Source: Flavobacteriaceae bacterium
GTDB taxonomy: Bacteria; Bacteroidota; Bacteroidia; Flavobacteriales; Flavobacteriaceae
Length of the DNA: 64,000 bases
Assembly (NCBI GenBank): GCA_013215095.1
Contig: JABSPM010000097.1
Coordinates: forward strand, 1-64,000
Direction: 5' to 3'
In this document: piece by piece, positions 16,868 through 27,466 of the stretch
How the letters are laid out: each line of letters begins with the position of its first letter
Numbering within the stretch: position 1 is the stretch's first letter
Notes under the pieces: model-generated
Databases searched by the model: none
Seen by the model: only the letters and a program-made list of their open reading frames with translations
What the model was told of the DNA's origin: nothing
Translations under genes and position numbers: made by a program

Positions 16868-19213
16868 ATGGCTACAAAAAAGAAAACAGAAGCATTAGAT
16901 TTTACAAAATATATTCGTTGGTTTTGGATCATGTTCATAACTGGGATTTTGGCTGTCATTTTGATATTCCTTTCCGCTTCTTGGGGTTATTTTGGTGATA
17001 TGCCAGATCATACCATTTTAGAAAACCCTAAAACCAATCTTGCGAGCGAAATCATTTCCTCAGATCATAAAACACTTGGAAAATTCTATTTTGAAGATAA
17101 CCGTACACCTATAGATTATAGCGAATTGCCACAGCATCTCGTAGATGCATTAATTGCCACAGAGGATGCGCGTTTTCATGATCATGCAGGAATCGATGCT
17201 GTAGGAACATTAAGGGCCTTTGCTTTTTTGGGAAGTAGAGGTGGAGCAAGTACGATATCTCAACAATTATCCAGACAATTATTCGTAGGAAAACATTCTG
17301 AAAACACTTTTGGCAGAATTGTTCAAAAAATTAAAGAATGGGTTATCGCAATTCGTCTAGAACAGCAATACACCAAAGAAGAAATTATAGCGCAATATTT
17401 TAATATTTATGATTTTGGAAACAATGCAGATGGCATTCGTTCTGCGGCTCGAATTTACTTCGGAAAAGAGCCCATGGCATTAAATGTTAAAGAATCCGCT
17501 ATGCTGGTTGGCATGTTTAAAAATTCATCCTTATACAACCCAAGGCCGCATAAAAATCCAATAGGCGTCAAGAATCGAAGAAATGTGGTTTTGTCACAGA
17601 TGGAAAAATATGGTTATATTACTGAAACAACTAAAGATTCTCTTCAAAAAACACCCTTAGATTTAAATTATTCGCCAGAGTCTCATCGCGAGGGTATTGC
17701 AACTTATTTTAGAGCTTATCTACAAAATTTTATGAAAGATTGGGCCGCTGATGAAGCTAATAGAAAACCCGATGGTGAGAAGTACAATATTTATAGAGAT
17801 GGCCTTAAAATTTATGTCACTTTAGATTCGAGAATGCAAAAGTATGCCGAAGAAGCAGTAGCACAGCATATGTCAAAGTTACAAGCTGAATTTTTTCATC
17901 AAAACACACCCGATCGCAATCCAACCGCACCTTTCTTAGATTTGAATAAAAAACAAATATACAATTTAATGCAACGTGCCATGAAGCGCTCCGAGCGCTG
18001 GCGAAAAATGAAATATGATCTTAAAAAATCGGATAAAGAGATTATTGCATCATTTAATGAGCCAACCAAAATGCGCGTTTTTGCTTGGAATAAGAAAGGT
18101 CTAGAGTTTGATACCATAATGACACCAATGGATTCCATGCGTTATTATAAGACTTTCTTGCGTCCAGCAATGATGTCCATGGAGCCACAGACAGGTCATG
18201 TTAAGGCTTGGGTTGGCGGTATGAATTATAAGCATTTCCAATACGACATGGTAAAGCAAGGAAAACGTCAAATTGGCTCTACTTTTAAACCATTTGTATA
18301 TGCTACGGCAATTGATCAATTACACATGTCACCATGTGATACATTGCCAGATATTCCATACTGTATAGAAAAAAATAAATATGGAAACCCTGATGAATGG
18401 TGTCCAAAAAATTCAACACCAGATTATGGGGGCTCTAGAACTTTAAAAAATGCCTTAGCCAATTCTGTAAATACCATTACAGCACAATTGATTGATAAGG
18501 TTGGGCCGCAACCCGTAATTGACCTCGCTAAAAGTTTAGGCGTACAACAAGATATTTTAGCAGTACCATCAATTGCACTTGGAACACCAGATTTGAGTGT
18601 ATATGAAATGGTAGCTGCTTATTCTTCTTTTGCTAATAAAGGGGTTTATACAAAACCAGTATTAATTACACGTATAGAAGATAAAAACGGAACCATCCTC
18701 TACCAAGTTGCACCAGAAACAAAAGATGTTTTGAGTGCAGAAACAGCTTATGTTACGATTAAGTTAATGGAAGGTGTTACAGAAAGCGGTTCTGGAAGAC
18801 GATTAAGAACCGTAGGGGCAGATACATATAGGGCAGATTATAGAGAAATTATGACAGGTTATCCTTATAAATTTGACAATCCTATTGCTGGAAAAACAGG
18901 AACAACACAAAACCAGAGTGATGGTTGGTTTATGGGAATGGTGCCAAACTTGGTAACTGGAGTTTGGGTTGGTGGCGAGGATAGAGCCACCCATTTTAAG
19001 TCTATTACTTATGGTCAAGGTGCTGCAATGGCATTACCTATTTGGGGTATTTATATGCGAAGCTGCTATGATGATAAAAACCTTAATATCTCTAAAAAAC
19101 ACTTTGAAGAACCAGAAGATTTATCTATTGAAGTAGATTGTTTAAAGTATCTCAATGAAGGTAAAGAAGACTATATAGATGAAAAGGTCGATGAACCTGA
19201 AATTGATTTCTAA
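16868..19213 (+). CDS. Class A penicillin-binding protein 1A (transglycosylase/transpeptidase)
   Basis: 781 residues. An N-terminal cytoplasmic tail and one membrane helix (about 18-41) anchor it in the inner membrane. The GT51 glycosyltransferase follows, with catalytic E99 (ATEDARF) and the [14 protein letters not shown] motif. The transpeptidase has S471-T-F-K (GSTFKPF), S533-V-N535 and K676-T-G678. All polymerising and cross-linking residues are intact. It lies 9 nt behind gldH and probably shares its transcript. A terminator follows. Confidence 0.95.
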   Translation: MATKKKTEALDFTKYIRWFWIMFITGILAVILIFLSASWGYFGDMPDHTILENPKTNLASEIISSDHKTLGKFYFEDNRTPIDYSELPQHLVDALIATEDARFHDHAGIDAVGTLRAFAFLGSRGGASTISQQLSRQLFVGKHSENTFGRIVQKIKEWVIAIRLEQQYTKEEIIAQYFNIYDFGNNADGIRSAARIYFGKEPMALNVKESAMLVGMFKNSSLYNPRPHKNPIGVKNRRNVVLSQMEKYGYITETTKDSLQKTPLDLNYSPESHREGIATYFRAYLQNFMKDWAADEANRKPDGEKYNIYRDGLKIYVTLDSRMQKYAEEAVAQHMSKLQAEFFHQNTPDRNPTAPFLDLNKKQIYNLMQRAMKRSERWRKMKYDLKKSDKEIIASFNEPTKMRVFAWNKKGLEFDTIMTPMDSMRYYKTFLRPAMMSMEPQTGHVKAWVGGMNYKHFQYDMVKQGKRQIGSTFKPFVYATAIDQLHMSPCDTLPDIPYCIEKNKYGNPDEWCPKNSTPDYGGSRTLKNALANSVNTITAQLIDKVGPQPVIDLAKSLGVQQDILAVPSIALGTPDLSVYEMVAAYSSFANKGVYTKPVLITRIEDKNGTILYQVAPETKDVLSAETAYVTIKLMEGVTESGSGRRLRTVGADTYRADYREIMTGYPYKFDNPIAGKTGTTQNQSDGWFMGMVPNLVTGVWVGGEDRATHFKSITYGQGAAMALPIWGIYMRSCYDDKNLNISKKHFEEPEDLSIEVDCLKYLNEGKEDYIDEKVDEPEIDF

Positions 19214-19220
19214 AAAAACA

Positions 19221-19248
19221 AAAGCCATTCTTTTCAGAATGGTTTTTT
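19221..19248 (+). terminator. Terminator after the class A PBP gene
   Basis: CCATTCT (19225-19231) pairs with AGAATGG (19236-19242) around TTTC, extended by A/T pairs and followed by a T-run. Confidence 0.85.
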
Positions 19249-19284
19249 TATTTCGTAAATTTCTTTCGAAAAAAATATAAGTAT

Positions 19285-19986
19285 ATGATAAATAAAAAGG
19301 TAGACAATATTCAGCAAGCATTAAAGGGGGTTGAAGACAATATGACCTTAATGCTTGGAGGTTTTGGGTTATGTGGTATTCCAGAAAATGCTATAGCAGA
19401 ACTTGTAAAAAGAAACGTTAAGGGCCTAAAATGTATTTCTAATAACGCTGGGGTGGACGACTTTGGTTTAGGACTACTTTTACAAGGAAAACAAATTGAT
19501 AAGATGACCTCTTCATATGTGGGAGAGAATGATGAATTTGAACGTCAGATGTTAAGTGGAGATTTGGAAGTAGAGTTGATACCACAAGGAACATTGGCGG
19601 AACGTTGCAGAGCTGCCCAAGCTGGTTTCCCTGCGTTTTATACCCCAGCAGGTTATGGAACCGAAGTGGCAGAGGGTAAGGAGACTAGAGCGTTTAACGG
19701 AAAAATGTATGTACTAGAACATGCATTTGATGCAGATTTTGCATTTGTAAAAGCTTGGAAAGGTGATTCAGCAGGAAATTTGGTTTTTAAAGGAACTGCG
19801 AGAAACTTTAATCCAAATATGTGCGGTGCAGCAAAAATAACCGTTGCCGAAGTTGAAGAGTTGGTGCCAGTAGGAGCCTTAGACCCCAATGAAATTCATA
19901 TTCCTGGGATTTTTGTCCAACGCATCTTCCAAGGTGAAAATTATGAAAAGAGAATTGAGCAACGAACAGTAAGAAAAAGAGATTAA
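19285..19986 (+). CDS. scoA: 3-oxoacid CoA-transferase, subunit A
   Basis: 233 residues. With subunit B it moves CoA from succinyl-CoA to acetoacetate-type 3-oxoacids. [10 protein letters not shown] at about residues 25-34 is the CoA-transferase family I signature. [30 protein letters not shown] and [22 protein letters not shown] follow. Subunit B starts two bases after the stop, so the two are made together. Other acyl acceptors cannot be excluded. Confidence 0.92.
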   Translation: MINKKVDNIQQALKGVEDNMTLMLGGFGLCGIPENAIAELVKRNVKGLKCISNNAGVDDFGLGLLLQGKQIDKMTSSYVGENDEFERQMLSGDLEVELIPQGTLAERCRAAQAGFPAFYTPAGYGTEVAEGKETRAFNGKMYVLEHAFDADFAFVKAWKGDSAGNLVFKGTARNFNPNMCGAAKITVAEVEELVPVGALDPNEIHIPGIFVQRIFQGENYEKRIEQRTVRKRD

Positions 19987-19988
19987 TT

Positions 19989-20642
19989 ATGTTAGATAAA
20001 AATGGAATTGCAAAACGTATAGCAAAAGAAGTACAAGATGGATATTATGTGAATTTAGGCATAGGAATTCCAACCTTAGTTGCCAATTTTGTTAGAGACG
20101 ATATCGAAGTAGAATTTCAAAGTGAAAATGGTGTGCTTGGAATGGGACCATTTCCTTTTGAAGGCGAAGAGGATGCTGATATAATTAATGCTGGAAAACA
20201 AACCATAACAACCTTAGATGGTGCAAGTTTCTTTGACTCTGCAACAAGCTTCTCAATGATTAGGGGAAAGCATGTAGATTTAACCATTCTCGGCGCGATG
20301 GAAGTTGCAGAAAATGGGGATATTGCCAATTGGAAAATCCCTGGACGCATGGTTAAAGGAATGGGCGGTGCAATGGATTTAGTGGCAAGTGCTGAAAATA
20401 TTATTGTGGCAATGATGCATACCAATAAGCGAGGAGAATCTAAATTGCTAAAATCATGTTCACTTCCATTAACTGGCGTGAATTGCGTTAAAAAAATTGT
20501 AACAAATCTTGCTGTGCTTGAGGTTACTGGAGATGGTTTTAAATTGTTGGAACGTGCCCCAGACGTAACTGTTGAAGCAATTCAAAAGGCGACCGAAGGA
20601 AACTTAATAATAGAAGGTGATATCCCAGAAATGGTCATTTAA
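19989..20642 (+). CDS. scoB: 3-oxoacid CoA-transferase, subunit B
   Basis: 217 residues. The catalytic Glu that forms the CoA thioester is E46 in QSENGVLGMGP. GYYVNLGIGIPTLVANF near residues 18-34 is the subunit B N-terminal signature. GGAMDLVASA and CSLPLTGVNCVKKIVT are also typical. The pair ends with a strong terminator, so the operon is just scoAB. Confidence 0.93.
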   Translation: MLDKNGIAKRIAKEVQDGYYVNLGIGIPTLVANFVRDDIEVEFQSENGVLGMGPFPFEGEEDADIINAGKQTITTLDGASFFDSATSFSMIRGKHVDLTILGAMEVAENGDIANWKIPGRMVKGMGGAMDLVASAENIIVAMMHTNKRGESKLLKSCSLPLTGVNCVKKIVTNLAVLEVTGDGFKLLERAPDVTVEAIQKATEGNLIIEGDIPEMVI

Positions 20643-20684
20643 CCTAGATATCTCAAGAGAGTATTTAATGTAATATGGTATAAC

Positions 20685-20710
20685 AAACCCCTTGCCTATG
20701 CAAGGGGTTT
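20685..20710. terminator. Terminator after scoAB
   Basis: AAACCCCTTGC (20685-20695) pairs perfectly with GCAAGGGGTTT (20700-20710) around CTAT. It sits between convergent genes, but only short A and T runs flank it. Confidence 0.8.
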
Positions 20711-20794
20711 ATTGTGCTTTTGGATGTATCTGTATCTAAAGAAAACGAAAGATGATATAGTGTTTTATTTTCTTAGGTGGATATTTAATGGTGT

Positions 20795-21280
20795 TTAGTC
20801 TTCTACGTGTGGAATTCGTAAGACTTGACCTGGGTAAATTAAATTAGGGTCTTTTAGCATTGGCTTGTTTGCATCAAAAATTACAGGGTACTTCATTGCA
20901 TTGCCATAATATTTCTTAGCAATTTTACCAAGAGTATCGCCACTTGCTACAGTATGAAACTGAGCTTCTGGCTCTACATGTTCTACAGTCATTTGGTCGT
21001 CAACCGTTGCAATTCCTTCAGAGTTTCCAACAACCAAAACTACTTTTTCTTTAGTAGCTTGGTCATATGCCATTCCTGTTATAGTAGCTTTGTCGTCATC
21101 AATATGTACATTTAGGCCTTCTACTTGTAATTGTAAATCATTGATGGTTTCTTCTAATCTAGACGCAGCTAATTCTTCAGCTTTTAATTCTGCTGCTTCA
21201 GCTTCTGCAGCTTTTTCTTCTTCAGTTTTACCGCCAAAAATTTTTGCTCCTGCATTTTTAATAAATGAAAATAATCCCAT
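20795..21280 (-). CDS. BON and LysM domain protein (YgaU/Kbp type)
   Basis: 161 residues. A short start (MGLFSFIKNAGAKIFGGK) and an Ala/Glu-rich helix (about 18-45) precede a BON domain (about 48-98: VEGLNVHIDDDKATITGMA). A C-terminal LysM domain follows (about 108-157: HTVASGDTLGKIAKKYYG to LIYPGQVLRIP). The layout matches E. coli YgaU/Kbp, a cytoplasmic potassium-binding protein. No signal peptide is visible, which supports a cytoplasmic place. Confidence 0.88.
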   Translation of the reverse strand: MGLFSFIKNAGAKIFGGKTEEEKAAEAEAAELKAEELAASRLEETINDLQLQVEGLNVHIDDDKATITGMAYDQATKEKVVLVVGNSEGIATVDDQMTVEHVEPEAQFHTVASGDTLGKIAKKYYGNAMKYPVIFDANKPMLKDPNLIYPGQVLRIPHVED

Positions 21281-21441
21281 GAGATTGTGTTTTGTTTAGG
21301 GTTAATAAATAGCTTTTGTGAAAGTATTTAAAATAAATTTAATACCAATAAGTAGGTTAAGTTTCGAGTTTTGGGAAACGTCGTCTCATAAATTAAGACA
21401 CCAGTTTTCTCAAAAAGTCACATTATTTTTTAAAATTACAT

Positions 21442-21484
21442 AAAAAAAGAAACTGCTTAAGAAAGATATTCTTAAACAGTTTCT
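21442..21484 (-). terminator. Terminator of the 21520-22452 lipoprotein gene
   Basis: AGAAACTG (21448-21455) pairs with CAGTTTCT (21477-21484), with inner pairing of TTAAGAA-type sequence. On the minus strand a run of seven T follows. Confidence 0.75.
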
Positions 21485-21519
21485 AAAACTAAAATAACCA
21501 ACCAAAAGTTTTTATACGT

Positions 21520-22452
21520 TTATCGCGCTCTAGGCGTTCTTGGATTTTCTGTTTTCTTAGAATCTTGTATTCTAAGTTTATCTCCAGAATTTTTACTGCT
21601 ATCAATCGTAGCATCATCGTTCATGAAATATTGAATGTATCCTCGTCCTGTGAACTGATACAATGTTCCTGATGAAAGATGGTATAGTTCTATCAATTCA
21701 TCATTAATAACGTTTAATTCGAAAGATTCATTGTCCGAGTAGTTATAATCTAATGTTAAATTTTTGAGATAGTTGTTTCCATTGATGTCATTTACAGCAT
21801 AAATACCTGTATAATCCCAGTAGATGTTATGAATATTTCCAGTATTTACATCTTGAGAACTTCTAAATGTAGAATTAGTTCCTCCAGCTAAGAACTGTAA
21901 GTAGTTTTCGTTATCAAAGGCATTAATGGCGCCCGTGTCACTTGTATAGGTTTTTTCCCAAGCAACGTATTCTTGCAAAAAATAATGAATATTATCATAG
22001 AATACAAAGTCATAATCAAAATTATGTCTTTGATAGCCATGTAAAAAATATGAGGTATCATTATACGGATTGTATAATTCTATAGTATTAGCATCTATTT
22101 GATACACATCAAAGCTATATAAGCCATCCAAATCATGGTTCACGTCCAAAACCATTTCATAAGCATCAAAAACACCTATGGAAATGCCATAACCATTACC
22201 TTCAGACCCAATACCAACCAAATTGTTATTGGCATAAACAATACTATTTCTAAACGAAATTGTAAAGGCTTTTTGCAAAAAAGGCGTTTGTCCATTACCA
22301 ACAGTTTGATTGATGTCTACATACCATAGTTCATAGGAACGTAATAATTCATTTAAGCTAATAGCATTATTGTCATCATCTAGGTTATCTACATAGCAGG
22401 ATGACAATAATGTTAATAGTGTAAATATCGAAAGCAATTTTATACGCCTCAT
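21520..22452 (-). CDS. Lipoprotein of a Flavobacteriaceae-specific family
   Basis: 310 residues. The signal ends in the lipobox TLLSSC, with Cys at residue 19, followed by YVDNLDDDN. The acidic run is a possible surface-export signal. The body is rich in Tyr/Asn/Asp and in short beta segments (LRSYELWYVDINQT, GYGISIGVFDAYEMVLDV, YIQYFMNDD). Relatives are often labelled nicotinic acid mononucleotide adenylyltransferase in databases. No nucleotide-binding motif such as the HxGH of NadD is present, so that name should not be used. The function is unknown. Confidence 0.75.
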   Translation of the reverse strand: MRRIKLLSIFTLLTLLSSCYVDNLDDDNNAISLNELLRSYELWYVDINQTVGNGQTPFLQKAFTISFRNSIVYANNNLVGIGSEGNGYGISIGVFDAYEMVLDVNHDLDGLYSFDVYQIDANTIELYNPYNDTSYFLHGYQRHNFDYDFVFYDNIHYFLQEYVAWEKTYTSDTGAINAFDNENYLQFLAGGTNSTFRSSQDVNTGNIHNIYWDYTGIYAVNDINGNNYLKNLTLDYNYSDNESFELNVINDELIELYHLSSGTLYQFTGRGYIQYFMNDDATIDSSKNSGDKLRIQDSKKTENPRTPRAR

Positions 22453-22549
22453 AAGTCTCGATTTTTAGGTTGCTATATTCTTATGTTCAAATTACGTGCC
22501 AAGAATCAAATTCCTGAGGCTATACCTGTTTTAAACGTTATATTTTATG

Positions 22550-22557
22550 TACTTTTG
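22550..22557 (+). promoter_or_regulatory. -7 element TACTTTTG of gpsA
   Basis: A perfect TAnnTTTG match lies 26 bases before the gpsA ATG. No good -33 TTTG is found. Confidence 0.45.
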
Positions 22558-22583
22558 AATACTCTAAAATTTAAATTATTTAT

Positions 22584-23585
22584 ATGGCATCAAACTATAA
22601 ATATGCTGTTTTTGGTGGTGGAAGTTGGGCTACTGCAATTGTAAAAATGCTATGCGAAAACTTAAATGAAGTGGGCTGGTACATGCGAAGTGAATCTACA
22701 AAATCACATTTGATAGAAGCGCAGCATAACCCAAATTATTTAAGTTCGGTAGAGTTTGACCTTAAGCAACTAAGGCTAAGTAATGACATTAATGAAATGG
22801 CTCAATATGCAGATGTTTTAATTTTTGTGATTCCTTCAGCTTTTATACATAAAGAACTAGAAAAATTGAATGTAGATATTACCAATAAGACGGTGGTTTC
22901 TGCAGTAAAAGGGATTATTCCAGAGTCAGGATTATTAGTTGGCGAGCATTTTCATGATATCTACAACATTACATTTGAAAATATTGCTGTAATTGCTGGG
23001 CCTTGTCATGCCGAAGAGGTTGCTTTAGAACGTTTATCTTACTTAACAATTTCATGTGTGGATGCCCATAAAGCGCAAGATATTGCCAATCAGCTTTCAA
23101 GTAATTATATTAGAACTAAAATCAGTGACGATGTCATAGGTACCGAATATGCTGTAATGCTAAAAAACATCTACGCTATTGCTGCCGGAATTGCCCATGG
23201 ATTGGGTTATGGAGACAATTTTCAAAGTGTTTTGATGAGTAATGCTATTAGAGAAATGAAACGCTTTATAAAAAAAATGCATAAGATGAAACGCAATATT
23301 AATAACTCTGCTTATTTGGGCGATTTATTGGTAACGGGTTACTCTGTTTTTTCTAGAAATCGTATGTTTGGAAATATGATAGGTAAGGGTTACACCGTAA
23401 AATCTGCACAAATGGAAATGAATATGGTTGCAGAGGGGTATTATGCCACTAAGAGCGCTTATTTACTTAACGAAAAGAATAAAAAGAAAACGCGTCTTCC
23501 AATTGTTAATGCTGTATATGGTATTTTATATAACGGTAAAGACCCGAAGAAGGTGTTTAATAAATTGACAGAAAAGTTAGATTAA
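22584..23585 (+). CDS. gpsA: Glycerol-3-phosphate dehydrogenase (NAD(P)+)
   Basis: 333 residues. GpsA reduces dihydroxyacetone phosphate to sn-glycerol-3-phosphate for phospholipid synthesis, feeding the PlsC step encoded at 4.4 kb. The Rossmann motif is FGGGSWATA at about residues 10-18. VIAGPCHAEEVA and the substrate lysine region EYAVMLKNIYAIAAGIAHGLG follow, then GDLLVTGYSVFSRNRMFG. Length is normal and the gene is alone. Confidence 0.95.
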   Translation: MASNYKYAVFGGGSWATAIVKMLCENLNEVGWYMRSESTKSHLIEAQHNPNYLSSVEFDLKQLRLSNDINEMAQYADVLIFVIPSAFIHKELEKLNVDITNKTVVSAVKGIIPESGLLVGEHFHDIYNITFENIAVIAGPCHAEEVALERLSYLTISCVDAHKAQDIANQLSSNYIRTKISDDVIGTEYAVMLKNIYAIAAGIAHGLGYGDNFQSVLMSNAIREMKRFIKKMHKMKRNINNSAYLGDLLVTGYSVFSRNRMFGNMIGKGYTVKSAQMEMNMVAEGYYATKSAYLLNEKNKKKTRLPIVNAVYGILYNGKDPKKVFNKLTEKLD

Positions 23586-23663
23586 GATGACGTGTATTAA
23601 AGGAACAAAAATTTTTAAAATGAGAAGCTGTCTTTAAAGATTAAGGTCATAGCATTGATTTTT

Positions 23664-26012
23664 TTAGTCTGAAATTTCAATAAAACGTTTCGTTTCATTT
23701 CCAAACTCATCTACAACCGTAATTGTATGTTTGCCGGTACTAGGTTGAATAGCCATGTCATGAATGGCTTTCGTGCTTCCAATAAAAGTGTCATTGAGAT
23801 ACCAAAATACAGTTGTTTCTGGTTTAAAATGTGCTAACTTAAAGACCAATTCTTGGGTGCTACCATCAAAATCTTTGGGTAAAAAAACTGTCTCTGATGC
23901 TTTGGGATATATAAATTGCATGCTTTTATTTTCGGTTGTTTCACAGTTATTCCTATATGGAGGTAAAGGCTTGTAAAATGGATTTTTAGACCTGTAATAA
24001 AAGCTCATTAATGGTGGTAAGACAAACCAAGACTTGTGCTTTATGTCAGAAATAGATGCACAAGAGCTATTGACTTGGTACTGTTCTGAAGGGTCTAAAT
24101 GCACTAATTTATGATAAGGGCAAGCTTTGGTTTTTAAGCCACTAATTTGGATAAATTGACGCGATGTGTCGTCACAAATGGAAGAAGCTCTATGACCACT
24201 TTTGTTGCAAAGGTCAACCTCTTGCATTTCATCAAAAGGTTTGTTAAACCATGTGCTATATGGTAAGATATTAAAGACATCAAATAAAACTGGTGCAGCA
24301 GCTTGCAAACCAACAAGTCCAGGGCGTCCTTCGCCATCCGCATTTCCAACCCAAACGCCAACTACATAATTTTTGGTCACGCCAATAGCCCATGCATCTC
24401 TAAATCCAAAGCTAGTACCTGTTTTCCAAGCAATGGGTTTAGAAGCATCAAAATAGTCCCAATTTTGTTCGTTTTCAGGTCGGTTGACCGATTTCATGCT
24501 TTCAAAAGTGAGATAAATAGAAGCGGCATCAAAAATGGTCTTTTCTGTTTCTAGTGTCCCAAAATCTACGCTTGTATCTGCTAAAAAAGAAGGCTCTAAG
24601 AATTCATTAGAATAATACTGACTCGAGTGTTCGTCAAAGTGATTAAGAGTACCAGCCATAGCTGCATAACTTTTACATAAGTCCCAAAGATTACTTTCTG
24701 CACCTCCAAGAATTAAGGATAAACCATAATGATTGGCATTATATTTTAGGTCTTTTAATTTTAATTGTTGAAGGTAATGGTAAAATCTATTGAGCCCAAA
24801 TTGTTGTAATAGTCGCACCGAGGGTACATTTAAAGAGCGTGCTAAAGCACGTTTTGCAGTAACCGCACCATCATAGCGTTTATTATAATTTTGGGGATTA
24901 TAATTGCCAAACTTACTTGGCACATCTGGTACTAATGTGTTTGGCAATAATTCACCAGCATCTAGCATAGCAGCATATAAAAAGGGTTTAAAAATGCTCC
25001 CTGTACTTCTGGGTTTATTGATAATATCTACCGCATTTTGATGTTTGCTGTCCGTTGGAGTGTTGCCGACATAAGCTACTATTTTTCTTGTATGCACATC
25101 CAAAACTAAAACGGCCATATTATAAATTTCATTCTGTTGTAATTGTTTATAATGTGTTTTTACAATCGTATTGGTTTCTTTTTGAACATGAGTTTGTAGA
25201 GATGTTATAATGCGTTTGCCATTATTAGTTTGTGCGACATGTTGCAATAGATGTGGAGCAATTTGAGGCAAGGGGTAAGGTTTTTGAGGTAGTTCTTCAA
25301 GAATAGATAGCGCATAGGTTAATGAATCAATGTGTTTTTTTTCTAAGAGTTTTTCTAATAATTTATTTCGTTTTTCTAAAAGACGTTTTTGATTTTTGCC
25401 AGGATAAATCAAACTTGGCGCGTTGGGTAATACTGCTAATGTTGCACTTTCTGCCCAGGATAGGGCATTGGCATTGCGATTAAAATAACGCCACGCCGCA
25501 GCATCCAAACCAACGACATTTCCGCCAAAAGGCGCATTGCTACTATAGTATGATAGGATTTTTTCTTTAGAGTATTTCAATTCTAAACGGGTAGCAAGAA
25601 TAAGTTCTTTGAGTTTCTCAATATAAGTTCTTGCTTGGCCTTTTCTAGATAATCGGATGGTTTGCTGTGTCAGTGTGCTTCCACCGCGCTTAACTTTACC
25701 AGAGGATACATTAGATTTTAGGGCTTTTATAATAGAAATTGGATTAAAGCCAGGATGTCTATAAAAATATTCATCTTCAAAAAGAATTATACATTCCTTG
25801 AATTTATTTGGAATACTGTCGTTATGAGGAAATCGCCATTGTCCATCTTTAGCGATATAAGCGCCTAACAATTCACCACTATTACTTTTAATAATAGTTG
25901 CTGTTGGATCTATAAATAATTGCTTTGGTAAACAGAAATAATAAGCGATTAGCAGCATGAGAATTACTGCTGATTTTATTTTGTGTTGTTTTATGTAGTT
26001 TATTATTTTCAT
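23664..26012 (-). CDS. pbpC: Penicillin-binding protein 1C
   Basis: 782 residues from ATG at 26012, where MKIINYIKQHKIKSAVILML opens a normal anchor. An ATG nine codons upstream is less likely. The GT51 domain carries LFEDEYFYRHPG and GGSTLTQQTIRL. The transpeptidase has GSIFKPFLYAA, SLNVPS and KTGTSFGFRDAW. The C-terminal BiPBP domain (after about residue 690, WFVLPPLMSFYY onward) is diagnostic of PBP1C. In E. coli pbpC is paired with the alpha-2-macroglobulin gene yfhM. Here the same partner lies 1.5 kb upstream on the same strand, with one gene between. Confidence 0.94.
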   Translation of the reverse strand: MKIINYIKQHKIKSAVILMLLIAYYFCLPKQLFIDPTATIIKSNSGELLGAYIAKDGQWRFPHNDSIPNKFKECIILFEDEYFYRHPGFNPISIIKALKSNVSSGKVKRGGSTLTQQTIRLSRKGQARTYIEKLKELILATRLELKYSKEKILSYYSSNAPFGGNVVGLDAAAWRYFNRNANALSWAESATLAVLPNAPSLIYPGKNQKRLLEKRNKLLEKLLEKKHIDSLTYALSILEELPQKPYPLPQIAPHLLQHVAQTNNGKRIITSLQTHVQKETNTIVKTHYKQLQQNEIYNMAVLVLDVHTRKIVAYVGNTPTDSKHQNAVDIINKPRSTGSIFKPFLYAAMLDAGELLPNTLVPDVPSKFGNYNPQNYNKRYDGAVTAKRALARSLNVPSVRLLQQFGLNRFYHYLQQLKLKDLKYNANHYGLSLILGGAESNLWDLCKSYAAMAGTLNHFDEHSSQYYSNEFLEPSFLADTSVDFGTLETEKTIFDAASIYLTFESMKSVNRPENEQNWDYFDASKPIAWKTGTSFGFRDAWAIGVTKNYVVGVWVGNADGEGRPGLVGLQAAAPVLFDVFNILPYSTWFNKPFDEMQEVDLCNKSGHRASSICDDTSRQFIQISGLKTKACPYHKLVHLDPSEQYQVNSSCASISDIKHKSWFVLPPLMSFYYRSKNPFYKPLPPYRNNCETTENKSMQFIYPKASETVFLPKDFDGSTQELVFKLAHFKPETTVFWYLNDTFIGSTKAIHDMAIQPSTGKHTITVVDEFGNETKRFIEISD

Positions 26013-26039
26013 GAGCTTTTCTCTACATTTTGATGCCAT

Positions 26040-26398
26040 AGCTTCTATGTTAAAGGAATGTAGTGGTCTATATGTTGATAGTACGCATTCTTTACAAAAG
26101 GCGTGGGTTCTAAATTAATACAATTAGAATTCGAGCTGGTTAAAATCATTACAAATTCAATCGAAAGTTTCAAAAGATTTATTTGTGTCTAAAATAAGTG
26201 ATGTTAAACGCCAATACTTATAATTTTCTTTGGCTAATGCCTTTTTTATGGTTTTAGAGATGTTGTATGATACTAATGCATTTACGTGTTCTAATAAGCT
26301 CACAGTAATTTTTACAGATGTCTTATGGATGTAAAAATTACTATGAGGTATCTCTTATTCCCAATACTTAGGAGCGTTTGGTTTTAAAATGTTTATTT
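26040..26398. other. Intergenic region with a perfect 13-bp hairpin
   Basis: No gene is seen. AGTAATTTTTACA (26304-26316) pairs perfectly with TGTAAAAATTACT (26330-26342) around a 13-base loop, about 57 bases beyond the stop of the minus-strand SH3-like gene. It may act as that gene's terminator, although the stem is A/T-rich and there is no T-run beyond it. Confidence 0.45.
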
Positions 26399-27289
26399 TT
26401 AACGCTGAGCATAAACACTAGTACTTTGATGCACGGGTACTTCAAAGATGATAATTTTTTCCGTTTTGTAGCCGTCAATATCGGTCATAACAATTCGTAA
26501 ATAGTGTTTACTCACTTTGATACTTACGGGATACTCATTAATAGATGTAATAGTTTTGATACTTTCACTCCAAGACACTCCACAGTCTTCTTTAACTACA
26601 GATTTTAAGGCTTCTATATCAACTTCTATAAATCGACTAGCGTCCTCTTTTGATATTGGTAATCCTTCAAAATGATGGTTATTGCGTACTGTTTTTAATG
26701 GTTTCCAACTAGAGTAATAGTGCTGCCATTGTATCATGTCACAGTGTGATTTATCATCAGAAATCGCAATACTGTTTTCATGTTTTTGAAATACTTTTAT
26801 ACTTCTAAATTCCTGATGGTGCTTTACTTTTACGATTTTACCTTCCAAAGTTTCACCATCTTTCAATTTGTACATAGTAACTGTGTTAAATTCTGGATTA
26901 ATAGCGTCTTTTATTTGAGATTTTTCGGTTAGACCTTCGATAGTTACAGTAAATTCATCGTATTTTGATTTGAACTGTTTCTGTAATTTTTCTTGGGTAA
27001 GAAAACCATTAAATACGTAGCCTTCAAAAGTGTCATAGGCATCTATACTTCTTACTTTTACCCATTCGCCTGATAGTTTTTTACCATTATTGATAACATC
27101 TAAATTCAAATTGGTATGCTCTACGACTTCCAAAACGGTACCAAAATCTAATAGGTTTAAACGCATGGCGCTACGATTGGGTTGTGCTCTAATGGCTAAA
27201 CCATTTTCTGCGTTAACATATTGAATATCTTGGGCTATTGTGCTATTGAGTGCTATAATTACTAATACTATACTTAATACATTTTTCAT
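26399..27289 (-). CDS. Exported SH3-like domain protein
   Basis: 296 residues. The signal peptide MKNVLSIVLVIIALNSTIAQ ends near residue 20 with no lipobox. Residues about 24-97 look like a bacterial SH3 domain (YVNAENGLAIRAQPNRSAMR, GEWVKVRSID, GYVFNGFL). The rest is not recognised. It lies between pbpC and the alpha-2-macroglobulin gene on the same strand, so a periplasmic envelope role is likely. A peptidoglycan link is inferred from context only. Confidence 0.75.
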   Translation of the reverse strand: MKNVLSIVLVIIALNSTIAQDIQYVNAENGLAIRAQPNRSAMRLNLLDFGTVLEVVEHTNLNLDVINNGKKLSGEWVKVRSIDAYDTFEGYVFNGFLTQEKLQKQFKSKYDEFTVTIEGLTEKSQIKDAINPEFNTVTMYKLKDGETLEGKIVKVKHHQEFRSIKVFQKHENSIAISDDKSHCDMIQWQHYYSSWKPLKTVRNNHHFEGLPISKEDASRFIEVDIEALKSVVKEDCGVSWSESIKTITSINEYPVSIKVSKHYLRIVMTDIDGYKTEKIIIFEVPVHQSTSVYAQR

Positions 27290-27466
27290 AATGTTTAGGG
27301 TGTTTAATGCCTGTCCGCATTATTTTCGGAGGATAACCAAGACCTTAAGTATGTCCTTTATATATAACGTGTTTACAACGGTATGCTAATAGATGTTATA
27401 CTGTTTAGAGGATTAAAATGTCATGATTAATGTTCTATTCGATACAGAACAGGCTGTGATTTAAAA

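Noticed and set aside
24303-24554. 83-codon plus-strand frame inside pbpC
   Set aside because: It lies wholly within the transpeptidase coding region on the opposite strand and has no promoter or domain.
26013-26039. Upstream ATG at 26039 as the pbpC start
   Set aside because: It would add nine residues ahead of a normal membrane anchor; the inner ATG at 26012 fits the family better.
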